NCBI GenBank assembly: GCA_900466575.1
Contig: UBMP01000020.1
Span: forward strand, 334,415 to 398,414
From: Hyphomicrobiales bacterium
GTDB lineage: Bacteria > Pseudomonadota > Alphaproteobacteria > Rhizobiales > Rhizobiaceae
Reading direction: 5' to 3'
DNA: 64,000 nucleotides
Each line of letters begins with the position of its first letter. Position 1 is the stretch's first letter. Positions 9,066-18,048 of the stretch are shown here, piece by piece. The notes below the pieces were generated by a model. The model worked only from the letters and a program-made list of their open reading frames with translations. It was not told the origin of the DNA and did not search any database. Both the position numbers and the translations under genes were made by a program.

Positions 9066-10178
9066 ATGGGCTTTCTCGACATCGCAAACGTCACCAAGTC
9101 CTACGGCAAGCTGGAAGTGCTGCATCGCGTGGATATCTCCATCGAGGAGGGTGAGTTCCTCGTCCTCGTCGGTCCCTCCGGCTGCGGCAAGTCCACTCTG
9201 CTCGGCATGATCGCCGGCCTTGAAGGGATTTCGTCCGGCGACATCTCGATCAAGGGCCGCGTCATCAACGGCGTGCATCCCTCCAAGCGCAACATCGCCA
9301 TGGTGTTTCAGAGCTATGCGCTCTATCCCAACATGACGGTGGCGCAGAACATTACCTTCGGGCTCGAAATGCATGGCGTGCCGAAGCCTGAGCGCGATAA
9401 GGCGCTGGGCGATGTAGCGAAGCTTTTGCAGATCGACCACCTGCTCGACCGCAAGCCCGGCCAGCTTTCCGGCGGCCAGCGTCAGCGCGTCGCCATGGGC
9501 CGGGCGCTCGTGCGCGACCCGGACGTCTTCCTCTTCGACGAGCCGCTGTCCAACCTCGACGCGAAGCTCCGCGTCGACATGCGCACCGAGATCAAGAAGC
9601 TGCACGAGAAGCTGAAGACGACCATCGTCTATGTGACGCATGACCAGATCGAGGCTATGACGCTCTCGACCCGCATCGCCGTCATGTACAAGGGCTATAT
9701 CCAGCAGCTCGGCACGCCGAAGGAAATCTACGACACGCCGGCCAATGTCTTCGTCGCCACCTTCATGGGCAGCCCGGCGATGAACGTGATTTCCGCCAGG
9801 GTCGTAGTCAAGGACGGCATGCCCTATGCCGAAGTGAAGGATGGGAAGGGCGAGGCCCAGCATCTGCGCTTCAGCCAGCAGAACCTCACTGCCTGGGACG
9901 GCAAGAATATCCTGCTTGGCATCCGCCCGGAGGCGATCACCGATCCGGAAGGGGCGGACCGCAAGTCCAACAATATCGTGCCGCTCGTCAACGATGTCAT
10001 CGTGACCGAACCGGCCGGCTCCGATACGTTCGTCACCATGTCGCTGGGAGGCAAGGACGTGATCGCGCGCATGCGCGCCGACACCGATATCCGCGCCGGC
10101 CAGCGGTTTGACTTCGCCGTCAACATGGACAAGGCAGTGGCCTTCGATCCCGCATCCGAGGAACGGATCAAGCCGTGA
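9066..10178 (+). CDS. Sugar ABC transporter ATP-binding protein (MalK/UgpC family)
   Basis: A 370-aa ATPase of the carbohydrate-importer type with a C-terminal regulatory TOBE region. Walker A is GPSGCGKST, the Q-loop is VFQSYALYPNM, the signature is LSGGQRQRVAMG, Walker B is VFLFDEPLSNLD, and the switch His is in VTHDQIEAMT. All motifs are intact, so it should be active. It closes the importer block 5927-10178 and overlaps the next gene's GTG start by 4 bp, tying transport and oxidation together. Confidence 0.93.
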   Translation: MGFLDIANVTKSYGKLEVLHRVDISIEEGEFLVLVGPSGCGKSTLLGMIAGLEGISSGDISIKGRVINGVHPSKRNIAMVFQSYALYPNMTVAQNITFGLEMHGVPKPERDKALGDVAKLLQIDHLLDRKPGQLSGGQRQRVAMGRALVRDPDVFLFDEPLSNLDAKLRVDMRTEIKKLHEKLKTTIVYVTHDQIEAMTLSTRIAVMYKGYIQQLGTPKEIYDTPANVFVATFMGSPAMNVISARVVVKDGMPYAEVKDGKGEAQHLRFSQQNLTAWDGKNILLGIRPEAITDPEGADRKSNNIVPLVNDVIVTEPAGSDTFVTMSLGGKDVIARMRADTDIRAGQRFDFAVNMDKAVAFDPASEERIKP

Positions 10179-11674
10179 GCGAGCACGACATCATCATCAT
10201 CGGTTCCGGCATGGGGGGCGCGACGCTGGCCGCTGCTCTGGCCACCTCCCGGCGCCGCATCCTGATCCTTGAAAAGGGCGAGCGGCTGCAACCCTCTCCC
10301 GCCGATCGGGATGCGGCTTCGATTTTCGCCCGCGGCCATTTCCGCCCGAAGGAGGAATGGTTGGACGGCGAGGGTAGGCCGTTCAATCCGGGCAACTATT
10401 ATAATGTCGGCGGCAATTCGAAATTCTACGGCGCTGTGCTGATCCGCTACCGCAAGGAGGATTTCGCTCCTCTGCGTCACATCGGCGGCACGACGCCCGG
10501 CTGGCCGCTGGCCTATGACGAGATCGAGCCTTTTTACCAGCAGGCCGAGAGGCTTTATCGCGTGCGCGGCCAGATCGGGGAGGACCCGACCGAGCCGCGC
10601 CATTCCGGCACCTATCCCTATTCGCCTCTGCCCGACGAGGCCCCGATTGCCGACCTGCGGCAGCGCCTCAAGCGCGTCGGCCTGCACCCGGCCTCGCTGC
10701 CGCTGGGCGTCGATTTGGAACGCTGGCTGAAAGCGGGCCAGACGACCTGGGACGCCTATCCCAACACCTGCGGCGGCAAGATGGATGCCGAGACGGTGGG
10801 ACTGGAAGAGGCGCTCAAACATCCGAACGTGACGCTGAGGACCGGCTGTGAAGTGACGCGCCTGATTGCCGGGGCCGATGGGCGGATTACCGGCGTCGAG
10901 GTTCTGGAGGCTGGGAGCCGGCAGGTGCTTGAAGCGCCCGTGATCGTGCTCGCGGCAGGCGCGGTGCGCTCCGCTTCGATCCTGCTCGCCTCGGCCAGTG
11001 AGCGCCATCCGAACGGGCTTGCCAACAGTTCTGACCAGGTCGGCCGCAATTTCATGAACCACAATTGCTCCGCCGTGCTGGCGCTACATCCGTTCCGGAA
11101 GAACAATTCGGTCTATCAGAAGACCCTGATGGTCAACGACTTCTACCTGACCGGCGGGCCGAATGGCGAGCCGCTAGGCAATATCCAGCTTCTCGGCAAG
11201 ATCACCGGCACGATCCTCAAGGCGAACTCGCCGCTGCCGGGGCCGCTGGCCGACTGGATCGCGGCCCGCGCCGTCGATCTCTATGCCATGTCGGAAGACC
11301 TGCCGAATCCGCAAAGCCGCGTGACACTGCGCAATGGGCAGATCGTGCTCGACTGGAAGCGTTCCAACTGGGAGGCGCATCTACAGCTGGTTGAGAAACT
11401 GAAGGCGCTGCTGCGCAAGGCCGGCTATCCGGTCGTCATGTCACGCCCCTTCGATCGCCGCACGCCCTCGCATCAATGCGGCACGGCGCGGATGGGCAGC
11501 GACCCGGCTTCGAGCGTCGTCAATAGTTTCGGCCGTAGCCACGACCACCGCAACCTCTTCATCGCCGACGCCTCCGTCCTGCCCACCTCGGCGGCGGTCA
11601 ACCCGGCGCTGACGATTGCAGCACTTTCGCTGCGCATGGCTAGGCACATTCTGGAAACGGAGGCCACGGCATGA
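10175..11674 (+). CDS. GMC family FAD-dependent oxidoreductase (first of two)
   Basis: A 499-aa glucose-methanol-choline family flavoprotein. It opens with the FAD-binding motif HDIIIIGSGMGGATL. It ends with the GMC C-terminal domain, including SHQCGTARMG, the region of the catalytic His, and NPALTIAALSLR. There is no Tat or Sec signal, so it is predicted to be cytosolic, acting after import. The start is a GTG overlapping the ATPase stop by 4 bp. Similar proteins oxidise secondary or primary alcohols of sugars and polyols, including C3 of glycosides; the exact substrate is unknown. The second GMC gene at 12441 is clearly divergent. Confidence 0.87.
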   Translation: MSEHDIIIIGSGMGGATLAAALATSRRRILILEKGERLQPSPADRDAASIFARGHFRPKEEWLDGEGRPFNPGNYYNVGGNSKFYGAVLIRYRKEDFAPLRHIGGTTPGWPLAYDEIEPFYQQAERLYRVRGQIGEDPTEPRHSGTYPYSPLPDEAPIADLRQRLKRVGLHPASLPLGVDLERWLKAGQTTWDAYPNTCGGKMDAETVGLEEALKHPNVTLRTGCEVTRLIAGADGRITGVEVLEAGSRQVLEAPVIVLAAGAVRSASILLASASERHPNGLANSSDQVGRNFMNHNCSAVLALHPFRKNNSVYQKTLMVNDFYLTGGPNGEPLGNIQLLGKITGTILKANSPLPGPLADWIAARAVDLYAMSEDLPNPQSRVTLRNGQIVLDWKRSNWEAHLQLVEKLKALLRKAGYPVVMSRPFDRRTPSHQCGTARMGSDPASSVVNSFGRSHDHRNLFIADASVLPTSAAVNPALTIAALSLRMARHILETEATA

Positions 11675-12429
11675 GCCCGCTCGCTCTCATCACCGGCGGC
11701 CAGCAGGGCATCGGCTTCGGCATTGCAAAGGTGCTGGTCGAGGCCGGCTTCCGCGTCGCGCTGGTGGCGGAAGTTGCGCCCGAGGCCGAGGTTGTCGGCG
11801 AGGCGCTGGCGGTACTTGGGGGCGAGGCGCGCTATTTCCAGCATGATCTCCGCGATGTCGCCCACGCGGAAACCTGCATCGCCGATGTCGTGCGCGTCCT
11901 GGGGCCGATTGACACGTTCGTGTCCAATGCCGGCGTGCCCGCGAAGGTGCGCGGCGATATGCTGGACATGGTTCCGGAAAGCTTCGATTTCGTCTTCGAC
12001 ATCAACCTGCGCGGGGCCTTCTTCCTGGCTCAGGCGGCGGCGCGGCACATGTTGGCGACGGTCAGCGACCACTATCGCTCGATGCTCTTCGTGACCTCCG
12101 TCAGCGCCGAAATGATCTCCATCGAGCGGGCGGAATATTGCATGTCGAAATCGGCGGCCTCGATGATGACGCAGCTTTTTGCCGTGCGCATGGCGCCGCA
12201 TCAGATCGGTGTCTTCGAGCTTCGCCCCGGTATCATCGAGACCGGCATGACGGCGGGCGTGAAGGACAAATACACGGCGCGGATCGAGGGTGGGCTTGTG
12301 CCGGCCGCGCGCTGGGGACAGCCGGGCGATATCGGAGCGGCCATCGTCCCGCTCGCCACCGGACAATTCAGTTTTGCGACGGGCGCGGTGATCCCCGTCG
12401 ATGGCGGTCTGTCGCTGCCGCGATTGTAG
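11671..12429 (+). CDS. Short-chain dehydrogenase/reductase (SDR)
   Basis: A 252-aa classical SDR. The cofactor motif is TGGQQGIG, followed by SNAG, the catalytic Ser in VTSVSAEM and the YCMSK motif with Tyr and Lys. It would interconvert a hydroxyl and a keto group using NAD(P). It overlaps the preceding GMC gene by 4 bp and ends 11 bp before the second GMC gene, so it probably acts on a product of one of these oxidases. The C-terminal GGLSLPRL is typical of 3-oxoacyl-ACP-reductase-like SDRs. Confidence 0.88.
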   Translation: MSPLALITGGQQGIGFGIAKVLVEAGFRVALVAEVAPEAEVVGEALAVLGGEARYFQHDLRDVAHAETCIADVVRVLGPIDTFVSNAGVPAKVRGDMLDMVPESFDFVFDINLRGAFFLAQAAARHMLATVSDHYRSMLFVTSVSAEMISIERAEYCMSKSAASMMTQLFAVRMAPHQIGVFELRPGIIETGMTAGVKDKYTARIEGGLVPAARWGQPGDIGAAIVPLATGQFSFATGAVIPVDGGLSLPRL

Positions 12430-12440
12430 AGGTTCACAAA

Positions 12441-14027
12441 ATGCAGACGTCTTACGATTTCATCATCTGCGGCGGCGGGTCGGCCGGCTCGGTGCTGGCG
12501 GCGCGACTTTCCGAAAACCCGAAGGCGCGCGTGCTGTTGCTGGAGGCCGGCGGGCGCGACTGGCATCCGTTCTACCACATGCCGGCGGGCTTTGCGAAAA
12601 TGACCAAGGGCATCGGCAGCTGGGGCTGGCACAGCGTGCCGCAGAAACACATGAACAACATGGTCATCCGCTACACCCAGGCCAAGGTTCTGGGCGGCGG
12701 CTCGACCATCAATGCGCAGATCTACACGCGCGGCAATGCGCTGGACTATGACGACTGGCGGCAGATGGGCTGCGAGGGCTGGTCCTACGAGGACGTGCTG
12801 CCCTATTTCCGCAAGGCGGAAGACAACGACACCTATGACAACCGCTACCACGGCAAGGGCGGGCCGCTAGGCGTCAGCAAGCCGGCCGCCCCGCTGCCGA
12901 TCTGCGAGGCCTATTTCAAAGCCGCCGGCCAGCTCGGCATCCCGACCAATCACGACATGACCGGCGAGAAGCAGGACGGTGTCGGCTACTACCAGCTGAC
13001 GCAGCGCAACGTCCGCCGCTCCTCCGCCTCGGTCGCCTATCTCAATCCGGCCCGCAGCCGGCCGAACCTGACGATCAAGACCGGCGCGCAGATCCTGCGC
13101 GTGCTGGTCGAGAACGGCAAGGCTGTGGGCGTCGAGGTGGCGGGCGAGGGGACGATCCGCGCCGATGTCGAAGTCATCATGTCCTCGGGTGCCATCGGCA
13201 GCCCGCGCCTGCTCATGCTCTCCGGCATCGGCCCGGCGGATCATTTGCGCGGTCTCGGGCTTCCGGTGGTCTTCGACCAGCCGGGCGTCGGCTCGAACCT
13301 GCAGGACCATGTCGATCTCTTCGTCATTGCCGAATGCACCGGCCCGCATACCTATGACCGCTATGCCAAGCCGCATCTGTCGGTTCTTGCCGGCCTGCAA
13401 TATCTGCTCCAGAAGAAGGGCCCCGTCGCCTCCAGCCTCTTCGAGACCGGCGGCTTCTGGTATGCCGACCCGGAGGCGCGCTCGCCGGATATCCAGTTCC
13501 ATCTCGGTCTTGGCTCGGGCATCGAGGCGGGTGTCGCGGCGATGGAGAATGGCGGCGTGACGCTGAATTCCGCCTATCTGCGCCCGCGCTCGCGCGGCAC
13601 GGTGCGGCTCGCCTCCTCAGATCCGCTCGCAGCACCCTTGATCGATCCCAATTACTGGGCCGACCCTTACGACCGCGAAATGTCCATTCGCGGGTTGAAG
13701 CTCGCGCAGGAGATCATGCGGCAGGATGCGCTGAAGCCCTATGTGAAGGCCGAGCGCCTGCCGGGGCCGGATGTGCGGACGGATGCCGACTATTTCGACT
13801 ATGCCTGCCGCCACGCCAAGACCGATCACCACCCCGCCGGCACCTGCCGCATGGGCGCCGATCCCGCCGCCGTCGTCGATCCGCAACTGCGCTTCAATGG
13901 CATCGAGCGGTTGCGCGTCGTCGATGCCTCGATCATGCCGACGCTGGTCTCTTCCAACACGAATGCGCCCACGATCATGATTGCGGAAAAAGCCGCCGAC
14001 ATGATCCGCGCTTCTCATGGCCTCTGA
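12441..14027 (+). CDS. GMC family oxidoreductase (choline dehydrogenase-like), second of two
   Basis: A 528-aa GMC flavoprotein, closer to choline/alcohol dehydrogenases than the first one. It has the FAD motif DFIICGGGSAGSVLA, GMC signature 1 around KVLGGGSTINAQIYTRGN, signature 2 around SSGAIGSPRLLMLSGIG, and the catalytic region HHPAGTCRMG followed by SNTNAPTIM. The frame is open 300 bp upstream, but the ATG at 12441 follows AGAGG and starts exactly at the flavin fold. No signal peptide is visible. It probably catalyses a separate alcohol oxidation in the same pathway, with electrons going to oxygen or a quinone. Confidence 0.88.
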   Translation: MQTSYDFIICGGGSAGSVLAARLSENPKARVLLLEAGGRDWHPFYHMPAGFAKMTKGIGSWGWHSVPQKHMNNMVIRYTQAKVLGGGSTINAQIYTRGNALDYDDWRQMGCEGWSYEDVLPYFRKAEDNDTYDNRYHGKGGPLGVSKPAAPLPICEAYFKAAGQLGIPTNHDMTGEKQDGVGYYQLTQRNVRRSSASVAYLNPARSRPNLTIKTGAQILRVLVENGKAVGVEVAGEGTIRADVEVIMSSGAIGSPRLLMLSGIGPADHLRGLGLPVVFDQPGVGSNLQDHVDLFVIAECTGPHTYDRYAKPHLSVLAGLQYLLQKKGPVASSLFETGGFWYADPEARSPDIQFHLGLGSGIEAGVAAMENGGVTLNSAYLRPRSRGTVRLASSDPLAAPLIDPNYWADPYDREMSIRGLKLAQEIMRQDALKPYVKAERLPGPDVRTDADYFDYACRHAKTDHHPAGTCRMGADPAAVVDPQLRFNGIERLRVVDASIMPTLVSSNTNAPTIMIAEKAADMIRASHGL

Positions 14028-14040
14028 GAGGAACGCTCCA

Positions 14041-14358
14041 ATGATGATCCGCCATATCGTCCTCATCCGCTTTCGCGCCGAGGTAAGCGAAGGCCAGATC
14101 GCCGCGATGTTCGAGGAGCTGGAAGCGATCCGCACGAAGATTTCCGGCGTGCTTGCCATCACCTCCGGCCGCAGCGAAAGCCCCGAAAAGATCGAGCGCG
14201 GCTACATGCACGGCTTTGTCGTCGATTTCGACGGCTGGGATGCGCTCGAAGCCTACCAGACCCATCCCGATCACAAGGCGCTGGGCGCAAAGCTCGTCGC
14301 CCATGCCGAAGGCGGGCTCGACGGTATTCTCGTCTTCGATCTGCCCGTCAACGAATAG
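14041..14358 (+). CDS. Dabb (stress-responsive A/B barrel) domain protein
   Basis: A 105-aa protein, MMIRHIVLIRFRAEVSE onward, with the dimeric alpha/beta-barrel (Dabb) pattern: an N-terminal HIVLIRF strand, a helix, and a central YMHGFVVDFD strand followed by YQTHPDHKAL. GAGAGGA lies before the tandem ATGs at 14041. Small Dabb proteins include cyclases, lyases and heme-free cofactor-independent enzymes as well as proteins of unknown role. It lies between the second GMC oxidase and the DUF993 gene, so it may act on an unstable oxidised intermediate (inference). Confidence 0.8.
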   Translation: MMIRHIVLIRFRAEVSEGQIAAMFEELEAIRTKISGVLAITSGRSESPEKIERGYMHGFVVDFDGWDALEAYQTHPDHKALGAKLVAHAEGGLDGILVFDLPVNE

Positions 14359-14367
14359 GAGCGCCCC

Positions 14368-15531
14368 ATGCTGAAACTGCCGAAGGCCGATCACACGCTC
14401 GAAGCCTATTCGCTCACTGGAACGCCGCTGACGCCGCGCGCACCACGCGTGCCCTTCACCCGCACCGCCTTTGCCGCCGCCCATGTCGTCTCCGATCCCT
14501 TGCGCGAGCGCAGCCCGTGGGACACGCGGCCGGCGGTGGACTGGGAGGCAACGCTCGCCTTCCGGCAGGGGCTCTGGGATCAGGGTCTCGGCCTTGCCGA
14601 GGCGATGGATACGGCGCAGCGCGGCATGGGTGTTGACTGGCTGACGGCGAAGGAGCTGATCGAGCGGACTATGACCGCCGCCAAGGTCCATCCGCAGAAG
14701 CCGCGCGTGGCCTGCGGCGCGGGCACCGATCATGTTGCGCTGGCTGATCTCAAGGATGCTGACGCCATTCTCGCGGCTTACGAAACGCAGGCCTCGGCCA
14801 TCGAAGCGGCGGGCGGGCAGCTTATCCTCATGGCCTCGCGCGCCTTCACGGCCATCGGCGCCGGGCGCGACATCTACCGCAAGGTCTATCGCCGGCTGAT
14901 CGACGGAGCGGCACAGCCCGTCATTCTGCACTGGCTGGGCGACATGTTCGATCCCGCGCTTGCCGGCTATTGGGGCACGAGCGATGTCGCGGAGGCGAGC
15001 GACTTCGTGCTGAACCTGATCGCGGAGAACCCGGCCAAGGTCGATGGTATCAAGATTTCACTGCTCGATCAGGCGCATGAGGAGGCCTTCCGCGCCCGGC
15101 TGCCTTCGGGCGTGCGGCTCTATACCGGCGACGACTTCAACTATGCTGCGTTGATCGAAGGTGACGGGCAGCATTATTCGCATGCGCTGCTCGGCATTTT
15201 CGCGGCCATCGCGCCGGCGGCAAGTCAGGCCCTCGAAGCCTTGGCGCAAGGCGACCGGGAAACCTATCACAAGCTCTTCGCCCCGACCGTGCCGCTCAGC
15301 CGCGAAATCTTCCGTGCGCCGACGCGCTTCTACAAGGCCGGCATCGCGTTCCTATCCTGGCTCAACGGCACCCAGACGCACTTCATCATGCCGGCGGGGT
15401 TCCAGTCGAGCCGCGACATCACGCACTATGCAGAAGTCTTCCGGCTGGCGGATCAGGCGGGATTGCTGGCAAAGCCCGACCTTGCGGTCCACAGGATGCG
15501 AACCTTGCTTGCGCTTCACGGAATCGAATAG
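14368..15531 (+). CDS. DUF993 protein, dihydrodipicolinate-synthase-like TIM barrel
   Basis: A 387-aa protein of the DUF993 family, which is distantly related to dihydrodipicolinate synthase and N-acetylneuraminate lyase. A TIM-barrel succession of strands is visible: VACGAGTDH, QLILMASRAF, PVILHWLGDMFDP, VDGIKISLLD, VRLYTGDDF. The Lys in DGIKISL sits where the Schiff-base Lys lies in class I lyases of this superfamily, so a retro-aldol cleavage is a reasonable guess. It lies 9 bp after the Dabb gene and 9 bp before the LacI gene. No DUF993 reaction is known to me; in this operon it is the best candidate for carbon-chain cleavage. Confidence 0.82.
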   Translation: MLKLPKADHTLEAYSLTGTPLTPRAPRVPFTRTAFAAAHVVSDPLRERSPWDTRPAVDWEATLAFRQGLWDQGLGLAEAMDTAQRGMGVDWLTAKELIERTMTAAKVHPQKPRVACGAGTDHVALADLKDADAILAAYETQASAIEAAGGQLILMASRAFTAIGAGRDIYRKVYRRLIDGAAQPVILHWLGDMFDPALAGYWGTSDVAEASDFVLNLIAENPAKVDGIKISLLDQAHEEAFRARLPSGVRLYTGDDFNYAALIEGDGQHYSHALLGIFAAIAPAASQALEALAQGDRETYHKLFAPTVPLSREIFRAPTRFYKAGIAFLSWLNGTQTHFIMPAGFQSSRDITHYAEVFRLADQAGLLAKPDLAVHRMRTLLALHGIE

Positions 15532-15540
15532 GGTCGCCAC

Positions 15541-16554
15541 ATGGAGCGCAGACCGACCATTGTGGACGTGGCGCGCGAGGCGGGGGTGTCGAAATCGACC
15601 GTCAGCCTCGTGTTGCAGCAAAGCCCGCTGGTGCGGGAGGAAAAGCGCGTTCTCGTCCGCGAAGCGATGGACAGGCTCGGCTATGTCTATAATCGCTCGG
15701 CGGCCAACCTGCGCTCGGCCAATGTCGGTCTCATCGGTCTTGTCATCAACGACTTGCGAAACCCGTTCTTCACCGAATTCGCGACCTCGCTGCAGATGGC
15801 GCTTTCGGCGCGGGGCTATGCGACGGTGCTGGCCAATACCGAGGAAGACCCCGCCATTCAGGCGCAGGTGGTCTCCGCCATCATCGAACACGGCGTGTCG
15901 GCGCTGATCATTTCGCCCGCCTATGGCGAGGAGGCCGCGACGTTTGACGCCATTGCGCGGGCTAATATTCCGACCATGCAGGTGCTGCGCAAGGTCGATC
16001 CGCGCGTGGAGATATTTCCGTTTGCCGCGCCCGATTATCTCTCCGGCAGCCGCCTTGCCGCCGAACATCTGGTGAAGGGTGGGGCGAAGCGGGTCGCCTT
16101 CGTCGGCGGGCTTGAGGGCCGGGCGGTGGCGCAGGAGCGCATGTCCGGCTATTTCGAGGTGATGGCGGAAGCAGGCATCGAACCCTTCGTGCTTCCGGGC
16201 CGTGCGAGCCGCGCGTTCGGTGACGAGGCGGCGGCGATCCTGACGCGGGACCATCCCGACATTGATGCGGCGATCTGTTTTTCCGACCTTGTGGCGCTGG
16301 GCCTCTTGTCCGGCTGCGCCCGCATCGGCCGCAAGGTGGGCAAGGATTTCCGCATCGTCGGCTTCGACGATATCGAGGAATGCGCGCAGGTCTATCCGCC
16401 GCTTACCTCCGTGCGCTGCGACATTGCCGGCTTTGGCAAGGATGTCGCCTCGACGGTGCTCAACTGGCTGGAGGATAGTCAGGCCCCGATCACCGAACAC
16501 CGGACGCCGGTCGAACTGATCGTTCGCGAGTCCAGCGTCGGAGTGCAGCGATGA
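15541..16554 (+). CDS. LacI family transcriptional regulator
   Basis: A 337-aa repressor-type regulator. The N-terminal helix-turn-helix is TIVDVAREAGVSKSTVSLVL, with a hinge helix near NRSAANLRSA. The periplasmic-binding-protein-like effector domain includes VGLIGLVINDLRNPFF and FRIVGFDDIEECAQVYPPLT. It is embedded near the 3' end of the operon, which implies autoregulation. The twin central-CG operators at 948-986 are the obvious candidate sites. The inducer is probably the imported compound or an early metabolite. It overlaps the glycerate kinase start by ATGA. Confidence 0.92.
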   Translation: MERRPTIVDVAREAGVSKSTVSLVLQQSPLVREEKRVLVREAMDRLGYVYNRSAANLRSANVGLIGLVINDLRNPFFTEFATSLQMALSARGYATVLANTEEDPAIQAQVVSAIIEHGVSALIISPAYGEEAATFDAIARANIPTMQVLRKVDPRVEIFPFAAPDYLSGSRLAAEHLVKGGAKRVAFVGGLEGRAVAQERMSGYFEVMAEAGIEPFVLPGRASRAFGDEAAAILTRDHPDIDAAICFSDLVALGLLSGCARIGRKVGKDFRIVGFDDIEECAQVYPPLTSVRCDIAGFGKDVASTVLNWLEDSQAPITEHRTPVELIVRESSVGVQR

Positions 16555-17813
16555 CAATGGAAGCCTTTCTGCGGCAACTCTTCGACAAGGCGGTGGAGGT
16601 GGCCGACCCCATGCGCTCGCTCGCCCGCTTCCTGCCGGAGCGGCCCAACGGTCGGGTGATCGTTATCGGCGCCGGCAAGGCGAGTGCGCGAATGGCCGAG
16701 GCTGTCGAGGCTGCCTGGGGGCCGTGCGAGGGGCTGGTCATTACGCGCTATGGCTATGGTCGACCGTGCCGCGGCATCGAAATCGTCGAAGCCGCGCATC
16801 CGGTGCCGGATGAAAGCGGGCTCGCCGCGACGGCCCGCATGCTCGATCTTCTTGAGACCGCCGGCGAAGACGATTTCGTCTTGGCTCTTATTTCGGGTGG
16901 TGCCTCCGCGCTTCTGGTCGCCCCGGCTGAAGACGTGACGCTTGCCGAAAAGCAGGCGGTCAATGCGGCCCTTCTCGCCTCCGGTGCGCCCATCGACAAA
17001 ATGAACACGGTGCGCAAGCATCTGAGCCGCGTGAAGGGCGGGCAACTGGCGGCAGCCGCCTATCCGGCGCGCATGTTGGCGCTTCTGATTTCCGATGTCC
17101 CGGGCGACGATCCCGCCTTTATCGGATCTGGCCCCACCGTGGGGGATGCCTCGACGCCGGATGACGCGCTGGCGATCCTGAAGCAGTGGAAGATCGAGGT
17201 TCCGGAGAGCGTGCGGGCCGCGCTTGCTGCGCCGCGCCGCGTTCTTTCTCCCGGGGACCCGCGCCTTTCGCGCGTTGAAAACGTCATCTACGCCGCCCCA
17301 AAACAGTCACTGGCAGCCGCTGCCGAACTGGCGGAGAAGGCGAGCTATGATGTGCGTCTGCTGGGCGACGCGCTGGAGGGCGAGGCACGTGATGTAGCAA
17401 GGGCGCAGGCGCAACAGGCCTTGCAGATCCGCGCCTCGCTCCGCGCCGGCGATCGCCCCGTCCTCCTGCTTTCGGGCGGGGAGTTGACGGTCACGCGGCG
17501 CGGCAACGGCGTCGGCGGGCCGAATGCGGAATTCTGCCTTGCGCTTGCCATCGCTTTGGAAGGAGCCGAGGGAGTTCACGCGCTGGCTTGTGATACAGAT
17601 GGTGTCGATGGGGCGGCCGAAGTCGCGGGCGCGGTGATCGGTCCGAAAACTCTTCAAGAGGCGCGCAAGTCCGGTATTGATCCAGACGTGGCCCTTGAAG
17701 CCAATGACGCTCACGGCTTTTTCGCTGCCATCAATGCCCAGGTTGTGACAGGCCCGACACTCACCAATGTCAACGACTTCCGCGCCGTCGTCATCTCTTC
17801 ACGACAGGAATGA
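16551..17813 (+). CDS. Glycerate 2-kinase, MOFRL-domain type
   Basis: A 420-aa two-domain glycerate kinase. The N-terminal domain has VIVIGAGKASARMAEAV and ISGGASALL. The C-terminal MOFRL domain has GGPNAEFCLALAIAL, CDTDGVDGAAEVAGA and ANDAHGFF followed by GPTLTNVNDFR. The enzyme phosphorylates D-glycerate, normally to 2-phosphoglycerate, feeding lower glycolysis. As the last gene of the operon it suggests that one end product is a C3 unit reaching glycerate, for example through tartronate semialdehyde or glyceraldehyde. No clear terminator follows the stop. Confidence 0.9.
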   Translation: MTMEAFLRQLFDKAVEVADPMRSLARFLPERPNGRVIVIGAGKASARMAEAVEAAWGPCEGLVITRYGYGRPCRGIEIVEAAHPVPDESGLAATARMLDLLETAGEDDFVLALISGGASALLVAPAEDVTLAEKQAVNAALLASGAPIDKMNTVRKHLSRVKGGQLAAAAYPARMLALLISDVPGDDPAFIGSGPTVGDASTPDDALAILKQWKIEVPESVRAALAAPRRVLSPGDPRLSRVENVIYAAPKQSLAAAAELAEKASYDVRLLGDALEGEARDVARAQAQQALQIRASLRAGDRPVLLLSGGELTVTRRGNGVGGPNAEFCLALAIALEGAEGVHALACDTDGVDGAAEVAGAVIGPKTLQEARKSGIDPDVALEANDAHGFFAAINAQVVTGPTLTNVNDFRAVVISSRQE

Positions 17814-18048
17814 GGCGCAGCGTTTGACCAAGTTCCCGTGGCTGACCTGCAGGAGCCGAACGGGTTCTTGATCGTCCGTATCAACGCGGCGGTGGTCCAC
17901 AGGGAGGAGCCAGGAGCGGGTTGGGTGGTGCGCGTCGGATGCCGCAATCGTCAGGTCGAAGACGCCGATCAAACGAGCTGTCTTCGATCTGACGTCCGCG
18001 CTGGTCGACAACGCCGGGCGAGAGATCGTGCGTTCCAAAACCCCGGCT

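Noticed and set aside
17814..18048. Short frames on both strands after glycerate kinase
   Set aside because: They overlap one another, lack ribosome sites and show no family resemblance; they may be decayed sequence, but nothing is supportable.
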